Assembly: GCA_013204045.1 (NCBI GenBank)
Contig: JABMOQ010000137.1
Location: forward strand, 1-64,000
Length of the DNA: 64,000 bases
Origin: Rhodospirillaceae bacterium
GTDB lineage: Bacteria > Pseudomonadota > Alphaproteobacteria > Rhodospirillales > JABHCV01
Direction of reading: 5' to 3'
Numbering within the stretch: position 1 is the stretch's first letter; the number at the start of each line of letters is the position of its first letter. Below the pieces are notes generated by a model. That model had not been told where the DNA came from. It saw nothing but the letters and a program-made list of their open reading frames with translations, and searched no databases. Both the position numbers and the translations under genes were made by a program. Positions 31,197 to 40,429 of this stretch are shown in pieces.

Positions 31197-32510
31197 CTAT
31201 CCCGCCAGCTTGGCTAGGACGGCTTCGGCGGGCAGTTCCTCGCGCTCGCCGGTCTTGCGGGATTTCATTTCGACGACGCCGTTCTTCAGGCCGCGCGGTC
31301 CGATGGCAAGCTGCCACGGAAGGCCAATCAAATCCATATCGGCAAATTTTGCACCGGCCCGCGCATCCCGGTCGTCGTAAAGTACCTCGACGCCCGCTTG
31401 GCTCAGTTTTGCGTAAAGATCGTCACAGGCTGCGGTGCAGTCATCATCATCAACCTTCAGGTTAATCAGCCCGACCTTGTAAGGCGCGACGCTTTCCGGC
31501 CAGATGATACCGTTATCATCGTGAGAAGCCTCGATTATGGCGCCGACCAGGCGCGAAACACCGATGCCGTAGGAGCCCATTTCGACGGTGACATTTTCAC
31601 CGTCCTTATCGGTGACCACGGCCCCCAGTTTTTCAGAATACTTGGTGCCGAAATAGAAGATGTGCCCGACCTCGATCCCGCGCGCCGTGACCAGATCGTC
31701 ACCGAGGGCGGCTTCCGCCCCGGCGTCACGTTTTTCGTCGGTGGCGGCATATCTAGACGTTAATTCATCGACGACGGGGCCCAGGTCACCGTCAAAATCG
31801 ATGTCCGAAACACTCCAGTCCTTGTCGAGAAAATCCTTGTGGCAAGCCACTTCACTTTCACCGGTATCGGCCAGGATCAGGAACTCGTGACTCATATCGC
31901 CGCCGATGGGTCCGGTGTCGGCGGCCATGGGGATCGCCTTCAGTCCCATCCGCGCATAGGTGCGCAGGTAAGACACGAACATCTTGTTATAGGAACGCCG
32001 CGCCCCGTCCTTGTCGAGATCGAAGGAATAGGCATCCTTCATGAGGAATTCACGGCCCCGCATGATACCGAAGCGAGGCCGCACCTCGTCACGAAATTTC
32101 CACTGGATGTGATAGAGAAGCTGCGGCAAATCCTTGTAGCTTTTGACCGATCCGGCGAAGATTTCGGTGATCTGCTCCTCGTTGGTTGGGCCGAACAGCA
32201 TATCCCGGTCGTGGCGATCCTTGATGCGGAGCATTTCCGGGCCGTAATCGTCATAACGGCCGCTTTGCCGCCACAGGTCGGCCGGCTGGATGGTCGGCAT
32301 CAGCACCTCGTGACAGCCGATGGCATTTTGTTCCTCGCGGACAATTTGCTCGATTTTTTTCAACACCTTGAGGCCCAGCGGCAGCCAAGAATAGATGCCG
32401 GCGCTGGATTGCCGGATCATGCCGGCACGCAGCATCAAGCGGTGCGAGACAATTTGCGCCTCGGCGGGTGTTTCCTTGAGGGTCGGCAGAAAATAGGCTG
32501 AAAGTCGCAT
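31197..32510 (-). CDS. proS: Prolyl-tRNA synthetase, short form without editing domain
   Basis: This class II synthetase charges tRNA-Pro. The 437-residue length is that of the alphaproteobacterial short form. The class II motifs are present (motif 2 around [23 protein letters not shown], and GSYGIGVSR for motif 3) and an anticodon-binding domain follows. The roughly 180-residue INS editing domain of E. coli ProS between motifs 2 and 3 is missing. Clearance of mischarged Ala-tRNA-Pro would then need a free-standing ProXp-type protein elsewhere. Confidence 0.94.
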   Translation of the reverse strand: MRLSAYFLPTLKETPAEAQIVSHRLMLRAGMIRQSSAGIYSWLPLGLKVLKKIEQIVREEQNAIGCHEVLMPTIQPADLWRQSGRYDDYGPEMLRIKDRHDRDMLFGPTNEEQITEIFAGSVKSYKDLPQLLYHIQWKFRDEVRPRFGIMRGREFLMKDAYSFDLDKDGARRSYNKMFVSYLRTYARMGLKAIPMAADTGPIGGDMSHEFLILADTGESEVACHKDFLDKDWSVSDIDFDGDLGPVVDELTSRYAATDEKRDAGAEAALGDDLVTARGIEVGHIFYFGTKYSEKLGAVVTDKDGENVTVEMGSYGIGVSRLVGAIIEASHDDNGIIWPESVAPYKVGLINLKVDDDDCTAACDDLYAKLSQAGVEVLYDDRDARAGAKFADMDLIGLPWQLAIGPRGLKNGVVEMKSRKTGEREELPAEAVLAKLAG

Positions 32511-32547
32511 AAGTGGCCTCGGGTGGCGAATAGGAGCAGTTGGCCGG

Positions 32548-32576
32548 ACTTTATGCGATGACCGGGTTTACTGCAA
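32548..32576 (-). promoter_or_regulatory. Probable promoter of proS-lolC-lolD
   Basis: TTGCAG (32571-32576), a 17-bp spacer and TAAAGT (32548-32553) on the minus strand lie 38 nt before the proS ATG and just after the stop of the upstream secreted-protein gene. Confidence 0.45.
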
Positions 32577-32586
32577 CGTTGATGGG

Positions 32587-33006
32587 CTATTTGCCATAGG
32601 TGTTGTTACAGGCATCGGCGAGGCTCGCCTGATCGCCTCCGTCCATGGGTTGGCCGTTCCAGTAGGCTTTGCCATTCTTGATGGTGACCTTGCCCATGGT
32701 GGCGTCGGCGCTGGCCGAGGTGCCGAGGCCATACTTGTCGGCCAGGTCAATACTGTAATCAAAGGATATTTCGTCCGGAATCTTGATTATCGAACCGCCG
32801 CCGATCTCCGCCCCCTCCCCCTTCAGCTTCTTGCCGCGGGAATCGACCCCGGCCTGATAGTCGGCTCCGGCGACGGGCTTATGCTTGGCCAGGGTTTGGC
32901 ATTGTTTTTTAGAGATCGAAACTTTACTACCCGCCGAAGCATCAGGGGCGTAAAGAACAAGAAACAGGCCCGTTACAGCCGCAATACCAAGGCAAATATG
33001 CTTCAT
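32587..33006 (-). CDS. Secreted protein of unknown function (139 aa)
   Basis: I do not recognise this family. The 139-residue product has a clear signal peptide (MKHI then a hydrophobic core, cleavage likely after ASA near residue 25), giving a mature protein of about 114 residues. Mature features are two Cys (about residues 36 and 133) that could form a disulfide. A Gly-rich basic-acidic loop (KKLKGEGAEIGGGS) and a PDEISFDYSIDLADKYGLG segment suggest a beta-rich fold. The ribosome site AAGGAAA is well placed. It is divergent from the secreted subtilase with a 322-bp AT-rich gap and lies 76 bp upstream of proS, which has its own promoter. Confidence 0.75.
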   Translation of the reverse strand: MKHICLGIAAVTGLFLVLYAPDASAGSKVSISKKQCQTLAKHKPVAGADYQAGVDSRGKKLKGEGAEIGGGSIIKIPDEISFDYSIDLADKYGLGTSASADATMGKVTIKNGKAYWNGQPMDGGDQASLADACNNTYGK

Positions 33007-33328
33007 GTTCTTTTTCCTTAAATAATAAATAAATCAAATACACACATTGAATACATGGGGAAAATAAACCATATAATAAAAGTATGTTCACGCTATTGTT
33101 TTAAAGGTGTGGACCTTAACTAACTTTTGTTTTTGTAACACCCTAAAAATAAAGGAAGTTCTTGAAAAAAGCTCATATTTATTGTATCTTTCACGAATAT
33201 GAGTGACGCACATCACAGTATTGTCAGAGCATAATAGATAAAATTTTACTAAATTTGCTGGCATTCAAATTCTCCCCTGCCGTTTCTGACCTTTTTCAGG
33301 TAGCTGCAGAAGAGAAAACCTTTCGATA
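33007..33328. other. AT-rich regulatory gap between the secreted-protein and subtilase genes
   Basis: No gene is visible in this 322-bp gap, which is much richer in A and T than its surroundings. It carries an AAGGT/ACCTT inverted repeat (33104-33117), an 8-bp inverted repeat CTCATATT/AATATGAG (33172-33179 and 33196-33203) and a CRP-like palindrome at 33202-33217. Both flanking genes start outward from it. I could not assign -35/-10 pairs with confidence. Confidence 0.6.
33202..33217. promoter_or_regulatory. Possible CRP/FNR-family operator upstream of the subtilase
   Basis: AGTGA-N6-TCACA differs by one base from the CRP consensus TGTGA-N6-TCACA. It sits 112 bp before the subtilase start and touches the right arm of the 33172-33203 inverted repeat. 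A second TCAC-N8-GTGA pairing (33191-33206) overlaps it. Which regulator of the family would bind is unknown. Confidence 0.4.
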
Positions 33329-34618
33329 GTGGTTAAGACTATGGGGCGGACAGGATTCAAAGTATTCGGTTGTATTGCAGTGGGGATTCTCCTGTTGGGA
33401 TTTACGCTACCTGTCGGCGCGGCAGTCAAGGTTTTGCAATATAACGCAGATGGCACCGTTAAAGGTGTGACCAGCGGCGAAAAAAATAAAGCACCGCAGG
33501 CCCCTGGGGGTACGGCCTCAAGCAACAGAAAAGACTCGCCCGATGGGCGCTACATCGAGGGCGAATTGATTGTCACCAACCCGCCCCGGCAGTTTGAATC
33601 CGTCGCCAAGTCCCTCGGTTTTTCCATTGTCAACAGGACGGACCACGCCTCGTTGAGGCTAACGGTCATCCGCCTTCGCACCCCTTCGAAATATACCGTT
33701 GCAGAGGCCAAGGCATTACTGGGCCAAAAAATTTCCCGTCTTAATGTTGACGCCAATCACACCTACAACATCACCGGCACGGTCGATGTGGAAACGCTGG
33801 AAGAATACCCGCAATTGGCGGCGCTTACGGTGGCCGACCGCGCATGTGGCCGTGGCGTGCGCATCGGCATGATCGATGGCGGGGTGAACCTGAAGCATCC
33901 GGCCCTCACCAATCAAAAAATAAAATACAAACGATTTAATACCAAAGTCCTGAAACCCGGTCCCGCCGTTCACGGCACCGCAATCGCCGGAATGTTTGTC
34001 GGCACCCTGCCGGAACAGGGTTTAGGCGGGTTCTTGCCGGGCGCCGAAGTAAAAGCCGCCAACGTTCAGGAGGCCGGGCCTTCCGGAAAATTAGTGGCGC
34101 GGGTGAGCAACATACTGGATGCCATCGACTGGTTGATCTCCGAGAAGGTGCACGTGATCAACTTCAACATCGCCGGCGCCGATAATAATGCCTTGCGCGC
34201 CGCCGTCGACAGGGCGCGTGGCAAGGGTGTGATCATGGTTGCCGCCGTCGGCAACTGGGGCAGTGAAACCGAGGCCGCCTTTCCGGCGGCGTATCCGGAT
34301 GTGATTGGCGTAACTGGCGTCGATAATAAGAATAAAGCTTATCGGCGAGCCAATGAAGGTGCCTACGTCGATTTTGCCACCAAGGCTGTCCGGGTTTGGA
34401 CGGCAGGTCCGGATGGTGGCGGGCAGTTCATGAGCGGCACATCGTATTCAACGCCAATGATCAGTTCATTGGTCGCCATGGAGGTCGCACGCGGCAAAAA
34501 ACCGGGGACTGGGGCCATTCGCACCTATCTTCGGCAGTACGCCGTCGACCTTGGCCCCATAGGCAAGGACAAGACTTTCGGCTGGGGCCTGGTGAACGCC
34601 GCCTCCCTCTGCAAATAG
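33329..34618 (+). CDS. Secreted subtilisin-like serine protease (S8 family)
   Basis: The 429-residue protein has a signal peptide (hydrophobic 12-28, cleavage near residue 31), a region of about 140 residues that may be a propeptide, and an S8 catalytic domain from about 170. The triad is Asp183 (MIDGGV), His215 (HGTAIAG) and Ser372 (GTSYSTP), with the oxyanion Asn309 in AAVGN; all are intact. No membrane anchor or C-terminal secretion domain is visible, so the product is probably periplasmic or exported. The substrate is unknown. It faces the 139-residue secreted protein across a shared regulatory gap and converges with tag, 9 bp away. Confidence 0.9.
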   Translation: MVKTMGRTGFKVFGCIAVGILLLGFTLPVGAAVKVLQYNADGTVKGVTSGEKNKAPQAPGGTASSNRKDSPDGRYIEGELIVTNPPRQFESVAKSLGFSIVNRTDHASLRLTVIRLRTPSKYTVAEAKALLGQKISRLNVDANHTYNITGTVDVETLEEYPQLAALTVADRACGRGVRIGMIDGGVNLKHPALTNQKIKYKRFNTKVLKPGPAVHGTAIAGMFVGTLPEQGLGGFLPGAEVKAANVQEAGPSGKLVARVSNILDAIDWLISEKVHVINFNIAGADNNALRAAVDRARGKGVIMVAAVGNWGSETEAAFPAAYPDVIGVTGVDNKNKAYRRANEGAYVDFATKAVRVWTAGPDGGGQFMSGTSYSTPMISSLVAMEVARGKKPGTGAIRTYLRQYAVDLGPIGKDKTFGWGLVNAASLCK

Positions 34619-34627
34619 CCCCCTAAT

Positions 34628-35185
34628 TCAGTCATCGTACAGGGAACGCGCGACCCGCATCCACGGTGGGCGCAGTTTTTTGACGCGCTTGTAGGCCGGG
34701 CAATCCTCACGGTGGGCGCCGGGCAGATAGCCGAGACTCATCAGGAACTCGTTGACGATCTCGCCGCCGGTAAACTTGAAGGTGATTTTGAACAACTTGA
34801 CCCAGCCTGATTTCGGCATCGGGTGGTGGGTCGCCAGAAAACCGGCGAAGCCGCCATGGCTATCGCGCATGGCCTGTATGCGTTTGGCATTTTCGATGAT
34901 CGAGGCGACTTTCAGGCGATTACGGATGATGCCAGCATCGCCAAGCAGGCGCTTGGTGTCTTTGGCTCCGTAAGCAGCGACCTTGTCCACATCGAAGCCG
35001 TGGAAGGCCTTGAACATGGCTGGACGTTTCTTGAGCACCAGCTCCCACGACAGGCCCGCCTGGAATATTTCCAGCGACAACAGCTCGAACAACACATCCT
35101 CTCCGTCGCGGGGCAGGCCGTATTCGTCGTCGTGATAAGGGCCGTGCAAGGGGTGTCCGGGGGCTGAATCGCAGTACCAGTTCAT
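34628..35185 (-). CDS. tag: DNA-3-methyladenine glycosylase I
   Basis: Tag excises 3-methyladenine from alkylated DNA. The 185-residue protein keeps the zinc ligands Cys5, His18, His158 and Cys162 and the active-site Glu39 in LEIFQAGLSWELVLKKR, all aligned with the E. coli enzyme. It is the last gene of the run that starts at nuoA, 4 nt after a 42-codon membrane protein gene. Confidence 0.93.
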   Translation of the reverse strand: MNWYCDSAPGHPLHGPYHDDEYGLPRDGEDVLFELLSLEIFQAGLSWELVLKKRPAMFKAFHGFDVDKVAAYGAKDTKRLLGDAGIIRNRLKVASIIENAKRIQAMRDSHGGFAGFLATHHPMPKSGWVKLFKITFKFTGGEIVNEFLMSLGYLPGAHREDCPAYKRVKKLRPPWMRVARSLYDD

Positions 35186-35189
35186 GGGA

Positions 35190-35318
35190 TTAATGCAGCT
35201 TGTACTGGAAGATCACGACCATGATGATGGCGGCGAGGATCACCACAAAAAGAAGATATGCGACGATGGCGGCAACCACCTTCGGTTTGATACTGATTTC
35301 TCTGGTCGCTCTGTCCAT
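35190..35318 (-). CDS. Predicted 42-residue single-pass membrane protein
   Basis: This short frame starts with an ATG that shares one base with the mce stop (TGATG) and ends 4 nt before tag, so it is tightly packed between real genes. The product has a charged N-terminus (MDRATREISIKPK), one hydrophobic helix of about 24 residues (VVAAIVAYLLFVVILAAIIMV at its core) and a short basic tail ending KLH. I do not recognise a family. Packing and a perfect single-span layout argue that it is real; nothing in it shows a function. Confidence 0.65.
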   Translation of the reverse strand: MDRATREISIKPKVVAAIVAYLLFVVILAAIIMVVIFQYKLH

Positions 35319-35722
35319 CACGCCTGCTCAAGTTCAATCAAAGTGCCGAAAAAATCTTTTGGATGCAGGAATAATACCGGCTTGCCATGCGCCCCCGTCT
35401 TCGGTTCTCCGCCACCAAGCACGCGGGCCCCACTGGCCGCAAGTTTATCGCGGGCAGCGATGATGTCTTCGACCTCAAAGCACACGTGATGCATGCCGCC
35501 CGACGGGTTTTTGTTCAAGAACCCCTGAATGGGCGAGTCCTTCCCCAACGGATGCAACAGCTCGATCTTGGTATTTGCCAGTTCGATGAACACCACCGTC
35601 ACACCATGGTCCGGCTCATCAACAGGTTCCGACACCCGGGCGCCCAGAACGTCCCGGTAGTTTGCAGTTGCTGCGGCCAGGTCAGGCACCGCAATGGCGA
35701 TGTGATTAAGTTTCCCGATCAT
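35318..35722 (-). CDS. mce: Methylmalonyl-CoA epimerase
   Basis: Mce interconverts (R)- and (S)-methylmalonyl-CoA, needed for propionyl-CoA use and, in many alphaproteobacteria, the ethylmalonyl-CoA pathway. The 134-residue protein is a vicinal-oxygen-chelate fold with metal ligands His7 (LNHIAIAV), His in GGMHHVCFEV (78/79) and Glu130. It lies 4 nt after rnj, an arrangement seen across alphaproteobacteria. Related dioxygenase-fold enzymes are possible alternatives but the motifs fit Mce. Confidence 0.9.
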   Translation of the reverse strand: MIGKLNHIAIAVPDLAAATANYRDVLGARVSEPVDEPDHGVTVVFIELANTKIELLHPLGKDSPIQGFLNKNPSGGMHHVCFEVEDIIAARDKLAASGARVLGGGEPKTGAHGKPVLFLHPKDFFGTLIELEQA

Positions 35723-35726
35723 GGCT

Positions 35727-37394
35727 TTATTCTAACCTAATCAGGTGGACCCCGGTAATAGGGCTTTTATCCAGCTGATCGCGAAAAAACCGCCTGACCG
35801 CACGGCGGACCGCTTCGTTGGCGGCGGCGTCATCTGCACGCTCCTTGGCATCAAGTTCCAAAACCGCCTGCCGGGCCGCATTAAGGGCCGCTTCTTCCAG
35901 TTCGGCGTCTCCGTCATCCAGAACCCCGGTTGAAGTCAGCATCGGTTCGGCGGCCAACTTGCCACCCTTATCAAGGATTACGGTGACGATGACTGTTCCG
36001 TTCCAAAGGGCACGCTTGCGCCCGCGGATCAATTCACCGTCCAGGGGCACCACCCGGTTGCCCTCAAGCGCCAGCCGCCCATATGGCACAAGATCGACAA
36101 TGGCCGGCTCGCCGGGGGCGATCCTCATCATGGTTCCGTTTTCACCGACCAGGGTGCTGGTGACCTGACAGTCGTGGGCAAGGCGCGCATGTTCGGCCAT
36201 ATGGCGCAGCTCGCCATGCACGGGGATGGCGATTTTCGGCTGTACATGCTGATACATGCGAATCAGTTCGTCGCGGGCCGGATGTCCGGAAACATGAACG
36301 AAATGATCTTTTTCGGTCATTACCTGGATACCGGCGCGAATCAGCTTGTTTTGCATGTGGCCGATGGATTTTTCGTTGCCGGGGATGGCGCGGGCCGAGA
36401 AAATCACCGTGTCGTCCGGCTCCAGCGTTATGTGAGGATGATTGCCCGATGCAATACGGGCCAGCGCCGCGCGCGGCTCGCCTTGCGATCCGGTACAGAT
36501 GATCAGGGTTTTGTCGCGGGGCAGGAAACCGGCGTTTTCGGCTTCCAGAAAGGTCGGCGTATTGGTCAGGCAGCCATGATTGCGCCCGACCTCGTTAAAA
36601 CGCCACAGCGCCCGACCGGCCAGCACAACATCGCGATCATTGGCGGCGGCGGCGGCGGCAATGGTTTCCATGCGCGCCACGTTCGATGCGAAACAGGCGA
36701 CGACGACTCGCTTTTGCAGGGTCCCGATCAGTTGCGTCAGGCTTTCCAGAAGATCGCCTTCCGAACCGGACGTGCCTTCCGAAAAAACGTTGGTGGAATC
36801 GCAAACGATGGCCAGCGTCCCCTCCGCGCCCAGGGCCTTTAATGCCGCTTCGTCGGAAACTTCGCCGACCACCGGGTCGGGGTCGAACTTCCAATCACCC
36901 GTATGCAGCACCATCCCGGCGGGCGTGCGGATAACGATGGCGTTGGGTTCGGGGATGGAATGGGTGAGCGTGATCAATTCCAGATCGAAGGGGCCGACCG
37001 AGAATTTGCCCTTCAGGGGGACAATGGTGACCGGCACACGGTCGTCAAGACCTGCTTCGGCCAGCTTGTGGCCAAGAATTTCAGCCGTGAACGGCGTCGC
37101 GTACACGGGACACCTGAGGCGTTCCCAAAGATGGGCGACGGCACCCAGATGATCTTCGTGGGCGTGGGTCAGGACCAGGCCATCAAGTTGGTCGATGCGT
37201 TCCTCGATAAAAGCCGGGTCCGCCATGACAACATCGACACCCGGCACCGCGCCGTCACCGAAGGTGATGCCAAGATCGACCATCATCCAGCGCTCTTTGT
37301 CGGGCGGGCCGTAGCCATACAGGTTGAGATTCATGCCAATTTCACCGGCTCCGCCCAAGGGCAGGAAGAGCAGTTGGTCGGTATCGGCGCTCAT
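35727..37394 (-). CDS. rnj: Ribonuclease J
   Basis: RNase J is a metallo-beta-lactamase/beta-CASP ribonuclease with 5'-3' exo- and endonuclease activity in rRNA processing and mRNA turnover. The protein opens with LLFLPLGGAGEIGMNLNLYGY, carries the metal motif HAHEDHLGAV near residue 80, and has the beta-CASP motifs STNVF.. and SGHPARDEL. I chose ATG 37394 (555 residues), 4 nt after the coaX stop; an ATG at 37409 would add 5 residues and overlap coaX. Confidence 0.94.
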   Translation of the reverse strand: MSADTDQLLFLPLGGAGEIGMNLNLYGYGPPDKERWMMVDLGITFGDGAVPGVDVVMADPAFIEERIDQLDGLVLTHAHEDHLGAVAHLWERLRCPVYATPFTAEILGHKLAEAGLDDRVPVTIVPLKGKFSVGPFDLELITLTHSIPEPNAIVIRTPAGMVLHTGDWKFDPDPVVGEVSDEAALKALGAEGTLAIVCDSTNVFSEGTSGSEGDLLESLTQLIGTLQKRVVVACFASNVARMETIAAAAAANDRDVVLAGRALWRFNEVGRNHGCLTNTPTFLEAENAGFLPRDKTLIICTGSQGEPRAALARIASGNHPHITLEPDDTVIFSARAIPGNEKSIGHMQNKLIRAGIQVMTEKDHFVHVSGHPARDELIRMYQHVQPKIAIPVHGELRHMAEHARLAHDCQVTSTLVGENGTMMRIAPGEPAIVDLVPYGRLALEGNRVVPLDGELIRGRKRALWNGTVIVTVILDKGGKLAAEPMLTSTGVLDDGDAELEEAALNAARQAVLELDAKERADDAAANEAVRRAVRRFFRDQLDKSPITGVHLIRLE

Positions 37395-37398
37395 AAAA

Positions 37399-38172
37399 TC
37401 ACGACCCATTCAACAAGTGGACGGCATACAGGCCGCGCAGGGTCAGTTCTGCGTCGGCACATTCGATCATCTCGGTTGATTGTGCAAACAGCGGCGCCAG
37501 CCCGCCGGTGGCGATAACATTCATGTCGCCGCCGAACTCCTCACGGATGCGGGTGACCAGGCCTTCGATCATGCTGATATAGCCCCAGTAGATACCCGAT
37601 TGCATGGCCTCGACCGTGCCCTTGCCGATGACCCGGTCGGGACGGCCGATGGCGACCCGGGGCAGTTTGGCCGCCGCTGCGTGCAACGCCTCAAGCGACA
37701 GGTTGACGCCCGGCGCGATAACGCCGCCTATGTAGTTGCCGTCCTTGTCGACCACATCGAACGTGGTAGCGGTGCCAAAATCGACAATGATCAGCGGTCC
37801 GCCATAACGGCCATGACCAGAAATGGCGTTGACCAGGCGGTCGGCGCCAACCTCGTCCGGTTGATCGACCAGAACCTTTAAACCCAAATGAACATCAGGC
37901 TGGCCGATAATCAGCGGTTCGCTGTGGAAATAATCCCGGCACATGCTCTTCAGGTTAAACAGGGTCGCCGGCACCACGGTGGCGATGATCGAGGCATCGA
38001 TGGTATTGCGGTCGATGTCATCAAGTGCCATCAACTGCATCAGCCAGACACCGTATTCATCGGATGTGCGCGCAGCGTTGGTCGATGAGCGCCATTCGCC
38101 CAGAATCTCGCCGTTTTGGTCGAAAACGGCAAAAACCGTATTGGTGTTGCCTGAATCGATGGCCAGAAGCAT
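37399..38172 (-). CDS. coaX: Type III pantothenate kinase
   Basis: CoaX carries out the first step of coenzyme A synthesis. The 257-residue protein has the type III signatures: the phosphate loop [13 protein letters not shown] at the start, [10 protein letters not shown] (with the catalytic Asp), and [12 protein letters not shown]. It is not inhibited by CoA in known family members. It is 11 nt downstream of birA in the usual birA-coaX pair. Confidence 0.95.
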   Translation of the reverse strand: MLLAIDSGNTNTVFAVFDQNGEILGEWRSSTNAARTSDEYGVWLMQLMALDDIDRNTIDASIIATVVPATLFNLKSMCRDYFHSEPLIIGQPDVHLGLKVLVDQPDEVGADRLVNAISGHGRYGGPLIIVDFGTATTFDVVDKDGNYIGGVIAPGVNLSLEALHAAAAKLPRVAIGRPDRVIGKGTVEAMQSGIYWGYISMIEGLVTRIREEFGGDMNVIATGGLAPLFAQSTEMIECADAELTLRGLYAVHLLNGS

Positions 38173-38183
38173 AGGTGGCTCCC

Positions 38184-38945
38184 CTAACGCGGTGAGGTGA
38201 AGAATACGTCTCCGGCGGTAATACGTCGCTCGGCCCCATTGTGCAACAGGATAAGCGCCCCGTCTTCATCCATCGTCTTGAACTCGCCGGTGATGGTTTC
38301 ACGGGGCAGTTGCACGGTGATTTCCTTGCCAATGCCACAGGCACGCTTGAGCCACGCCTTGCGGATCGGCTCAAACCCAAGATTTTTCCAGGTAACTAAT
38401 CCGGCAAGGAAGCGCAGGCAAAAGGTTTCCAGCATCATTTCCACGGTCACTTCGGGGGCGCCTTCGGCGGTCAGGGACGTGGCCGTGAAATCGATATTTT
38501 CTGGATGGCTGGCGATATTCAGCCCAACACCAATGACCAGCCATTTCATGCCGCCCAGCGGATAGGTCTCGGTCTCCAGCAGGAGGCCTGAAATTTTACG
38601 GCCTTCGACCAGCACATCGTTGGGCCATTTGCAGTGAACCTGACAATGGCGCGGCAATGCCGCATTGACGGCGTCGGCCATCCCAAGGGCTGAAACAAAA
38701 CTTAATTGCATGGCCCGGGCCGCGTGACCTTCGGGCCTGAGCAACAGGGAACAGAAAAGGTTTCCTTCTCCCGACACCCATTCACGGCCGCGCCGCCCCT
38801 TGCCCGCCGTCTGTCGCCGGGCCCAGACAACGGTGCCGTCGGGGGCGCCGTCGGCGGCCATGCGTTTGGCTTCGGCGTTGGTGCTGTCAATTTCATCAAA
38901 AGTGATCAACTTGAACGGGCTTGGCAACTTGACGCTGTCTGACAT
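38184..38945 (-). CDS. birA: Biotin-[acetyl-CoA carboxylase] ligase
   Basis: BirA attaches biotin to the AccB carrier. The 253-residue protein has the adenylate-binding loop [20 protein letters not shown], and a C-terminal SH3-like domain. It lacks the N-terminal winged helix of E. coli BirA, so it is a class I, non-repressor ligase. The start ATG 38945 follows the nuoN stop by 4 nt; a longer ORF overlapping nuoN is rejected. Confidence 0.93.
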   Translation of the reverse strand: MSDSVKLPSPFKLITFDEIDSTNAEAKRMAADGAPDGTVVWARRQTAGKGRRGREWVSGEGNLFCSLLLRPEGHAARAMQLSFVSALGMADAVNAALPRHCQVHCKWPNDVLVEGRKISGLLLETETYPLGGMKWLVIGVGLNIASHPENIDFTATSLTAEGAPEVTVEMMLETFCLRFLAGLVTWKNLGFEPIRKAWLKRACGIGKEITVQLPRETITGEFKTMDEDGALILLHNGAERRITAGDVFFTSPR

Positions 38946-38949
38946 GCCC

Positions 38950-40422
38950 TTAAAAAAGCGACGCCGCAGCCGCCGCCGCGCTATCGACGACAACCCCGGG
39001 ATAAACGAAGAACAGCAAGATGGCCAAACTGGTAGCGCCGATGACCAGGGCTATATTGCGCCCGACATCGGCATCCAGCGGATCGCCCGGCTCATCGAAG
39101 TAGGCGACCTTAATGATGCGGATATAATAGTAGGCGCCAACCACACTGGTCAGCACGCCGATGATGGCGAGCGCATAAAGGCCACCCTCGATCGCCGCCA
39201 TGAACACATAGAACTTTCCGAAGAACCCGGCCAGCGGGGGGATTCCGGCCATGGAGAACATGAACACGGCAAGCGCAGCGGCCACCAGGGGGTGGGTTTT
39301 AGACAGGCCCGCCAGGTCCGAGATATTCTCGACCATACGCCCGCCCCGACGCATCAGCAGGATGCAGGCAAATGCGCCGGTGGTCATGAACAGGTATATG
39401 GCCATGTAGATGAGGATGCCACGGACCCCCGCTTCGGTGCCGACGGCCAGACCGATCAGGGCATACCCGACATTGCCGATCGAGCTATAGGCCATCAGTC
39501 GCTTGATGTTTGTCTGGTTGATGGCGGCGAAGGCACCCAGAAGCATCGAGGCGACGGAAATCAAAACAACAATCTGCTGCCAGTGCCCTACCAGATCCCC
39601 AAACGGGCCAACCATGACGCGGATAAACAACGCGATGGCCGCAAGCTTGGGCCCAACAGCGAAAAATGCCGTAACCGGAGTTGGCGCGCCTTCGTAAACA
39701 TCAGGCGTCCACATATGGAAAGGCACTGCAGACACCTTGAACGAAAGCCCAGCCAGGATAAAGACGATACCAACGATAAGCCCCAACGAGCTGCCGGTTT
39801 CGGGAGAGTGTTCAAACAACTGTGCCAGCAGGACGAAATCTGTGGTTCCGGCATATCCGTATACAAGCGACGCGCCGTAAAGCAACATGCCCGAGGCGAC
39901 AGCGCCAAGGACAAAATATTTCAAACCGGCTTCGGTCGAGCGCATGTCGTCACGGTGGAATGATGCAAGCACGTAAAGCGCCAGGCTCTGCATTTCAAGC
40001 CCGATATATAGCGACAGCAGGTTATTGGCCGACACCATCATCAGCATGCCAAGAGTGGCAAATATCAACAGCACGGTAAATTCGAACTTGGCGATCTTGT
40101 GCTGTTCCAGAAAATCCTGGGCGATGATCAGCGCCATGGCCGAAGCTATCAGCACCAGCACCTTGAAATAAACGGCAAACGGATCGCTGATAAACATGCC
40201 AGAGAATGTACTGAGGGAAGGTCCGGAAACCGTGAACACCAGAAGTCCGGTCAGCACAAATGCAACAACACCGAGATGTGAGATCATGCGTGCGTTACGC
40301 ACTTCGCCATCGTTGTCGGTTTTTTTCTGGAATACGCCCACCATCAATAGCGCCATGCCGATAATGGCCAAAAAAATTTCAGGTAAAGCCGGGGCAAGAT
40401 TTGGAACGGATGACATATTCAT
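38950..40422 (-). CDS. nuoN: NADH-quinone oxidoreductase subunit N
   Basis: NuoN is one of three antiporter-like proton-pumping subunits of complex I. The 490-residue protein is nearly all transmembrane helices (about 14) and contains the conserved MAYSSIGNVGYALIGL and KVSAVPFHMWTPDVYEGAPTPVTAF segments. The latter carries the lysine and broken-helix region of the channel. It is the last nuo gene; translation runs on into birA after 4 nt. Confidence 0.95.
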   Translation of the reverse strand: MNMSSVPNLAPALPEIFLAIIGMALLMVGVFQKKTDNDGEVRNARMISHLGVVAFVLTGLLVFTVSGPSLSTFSGMFISDPFAVYFKVLVLIASAMALIIAQDFLEQHKIAKFEFTVLLIFATLGMLMMVSANNLLSLYIGLEMQSLALYVLASFHRDDMRSTEAGLKYFVLGAVASGMLLYGASLVYGYAGTTDFVLLAQLFEHSPETGSSLGLIVGIVFILAGLSFKVSAVPFHMWTPDVYEGAPTPVTAFFAVGPKLAAIALFIRVMVGPFGDLVGHWQQIVVLISVASMLLGAFAAINQTNIKRLMAYSSIGNVGYALIGLAVGTEAGVRGILIYMAIYLFMTTGAFACILLMRRGGRMVENISDLAGLSKTHPLVAAALAVFMFSMAGIPPLAGFFGKFYVFMAAIEGGLYALAIIGVLTSVVGAYYYIRIIKVAYFDEPGDPLDADVGRNIALVIGATSLAILLFFVYPGVVVDSAAAAAASLF

Positions 40423-40429
40423 GTTCCCC

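Noticed and set aside
38800-39963. 387-codon plus-strand open frame
   Set aside because: Antisense to nuoN and birA; the translation is rich in Asp, His, Gln and Gly without a fold signature, the typical look of an antisense of a membrane-protein gene.
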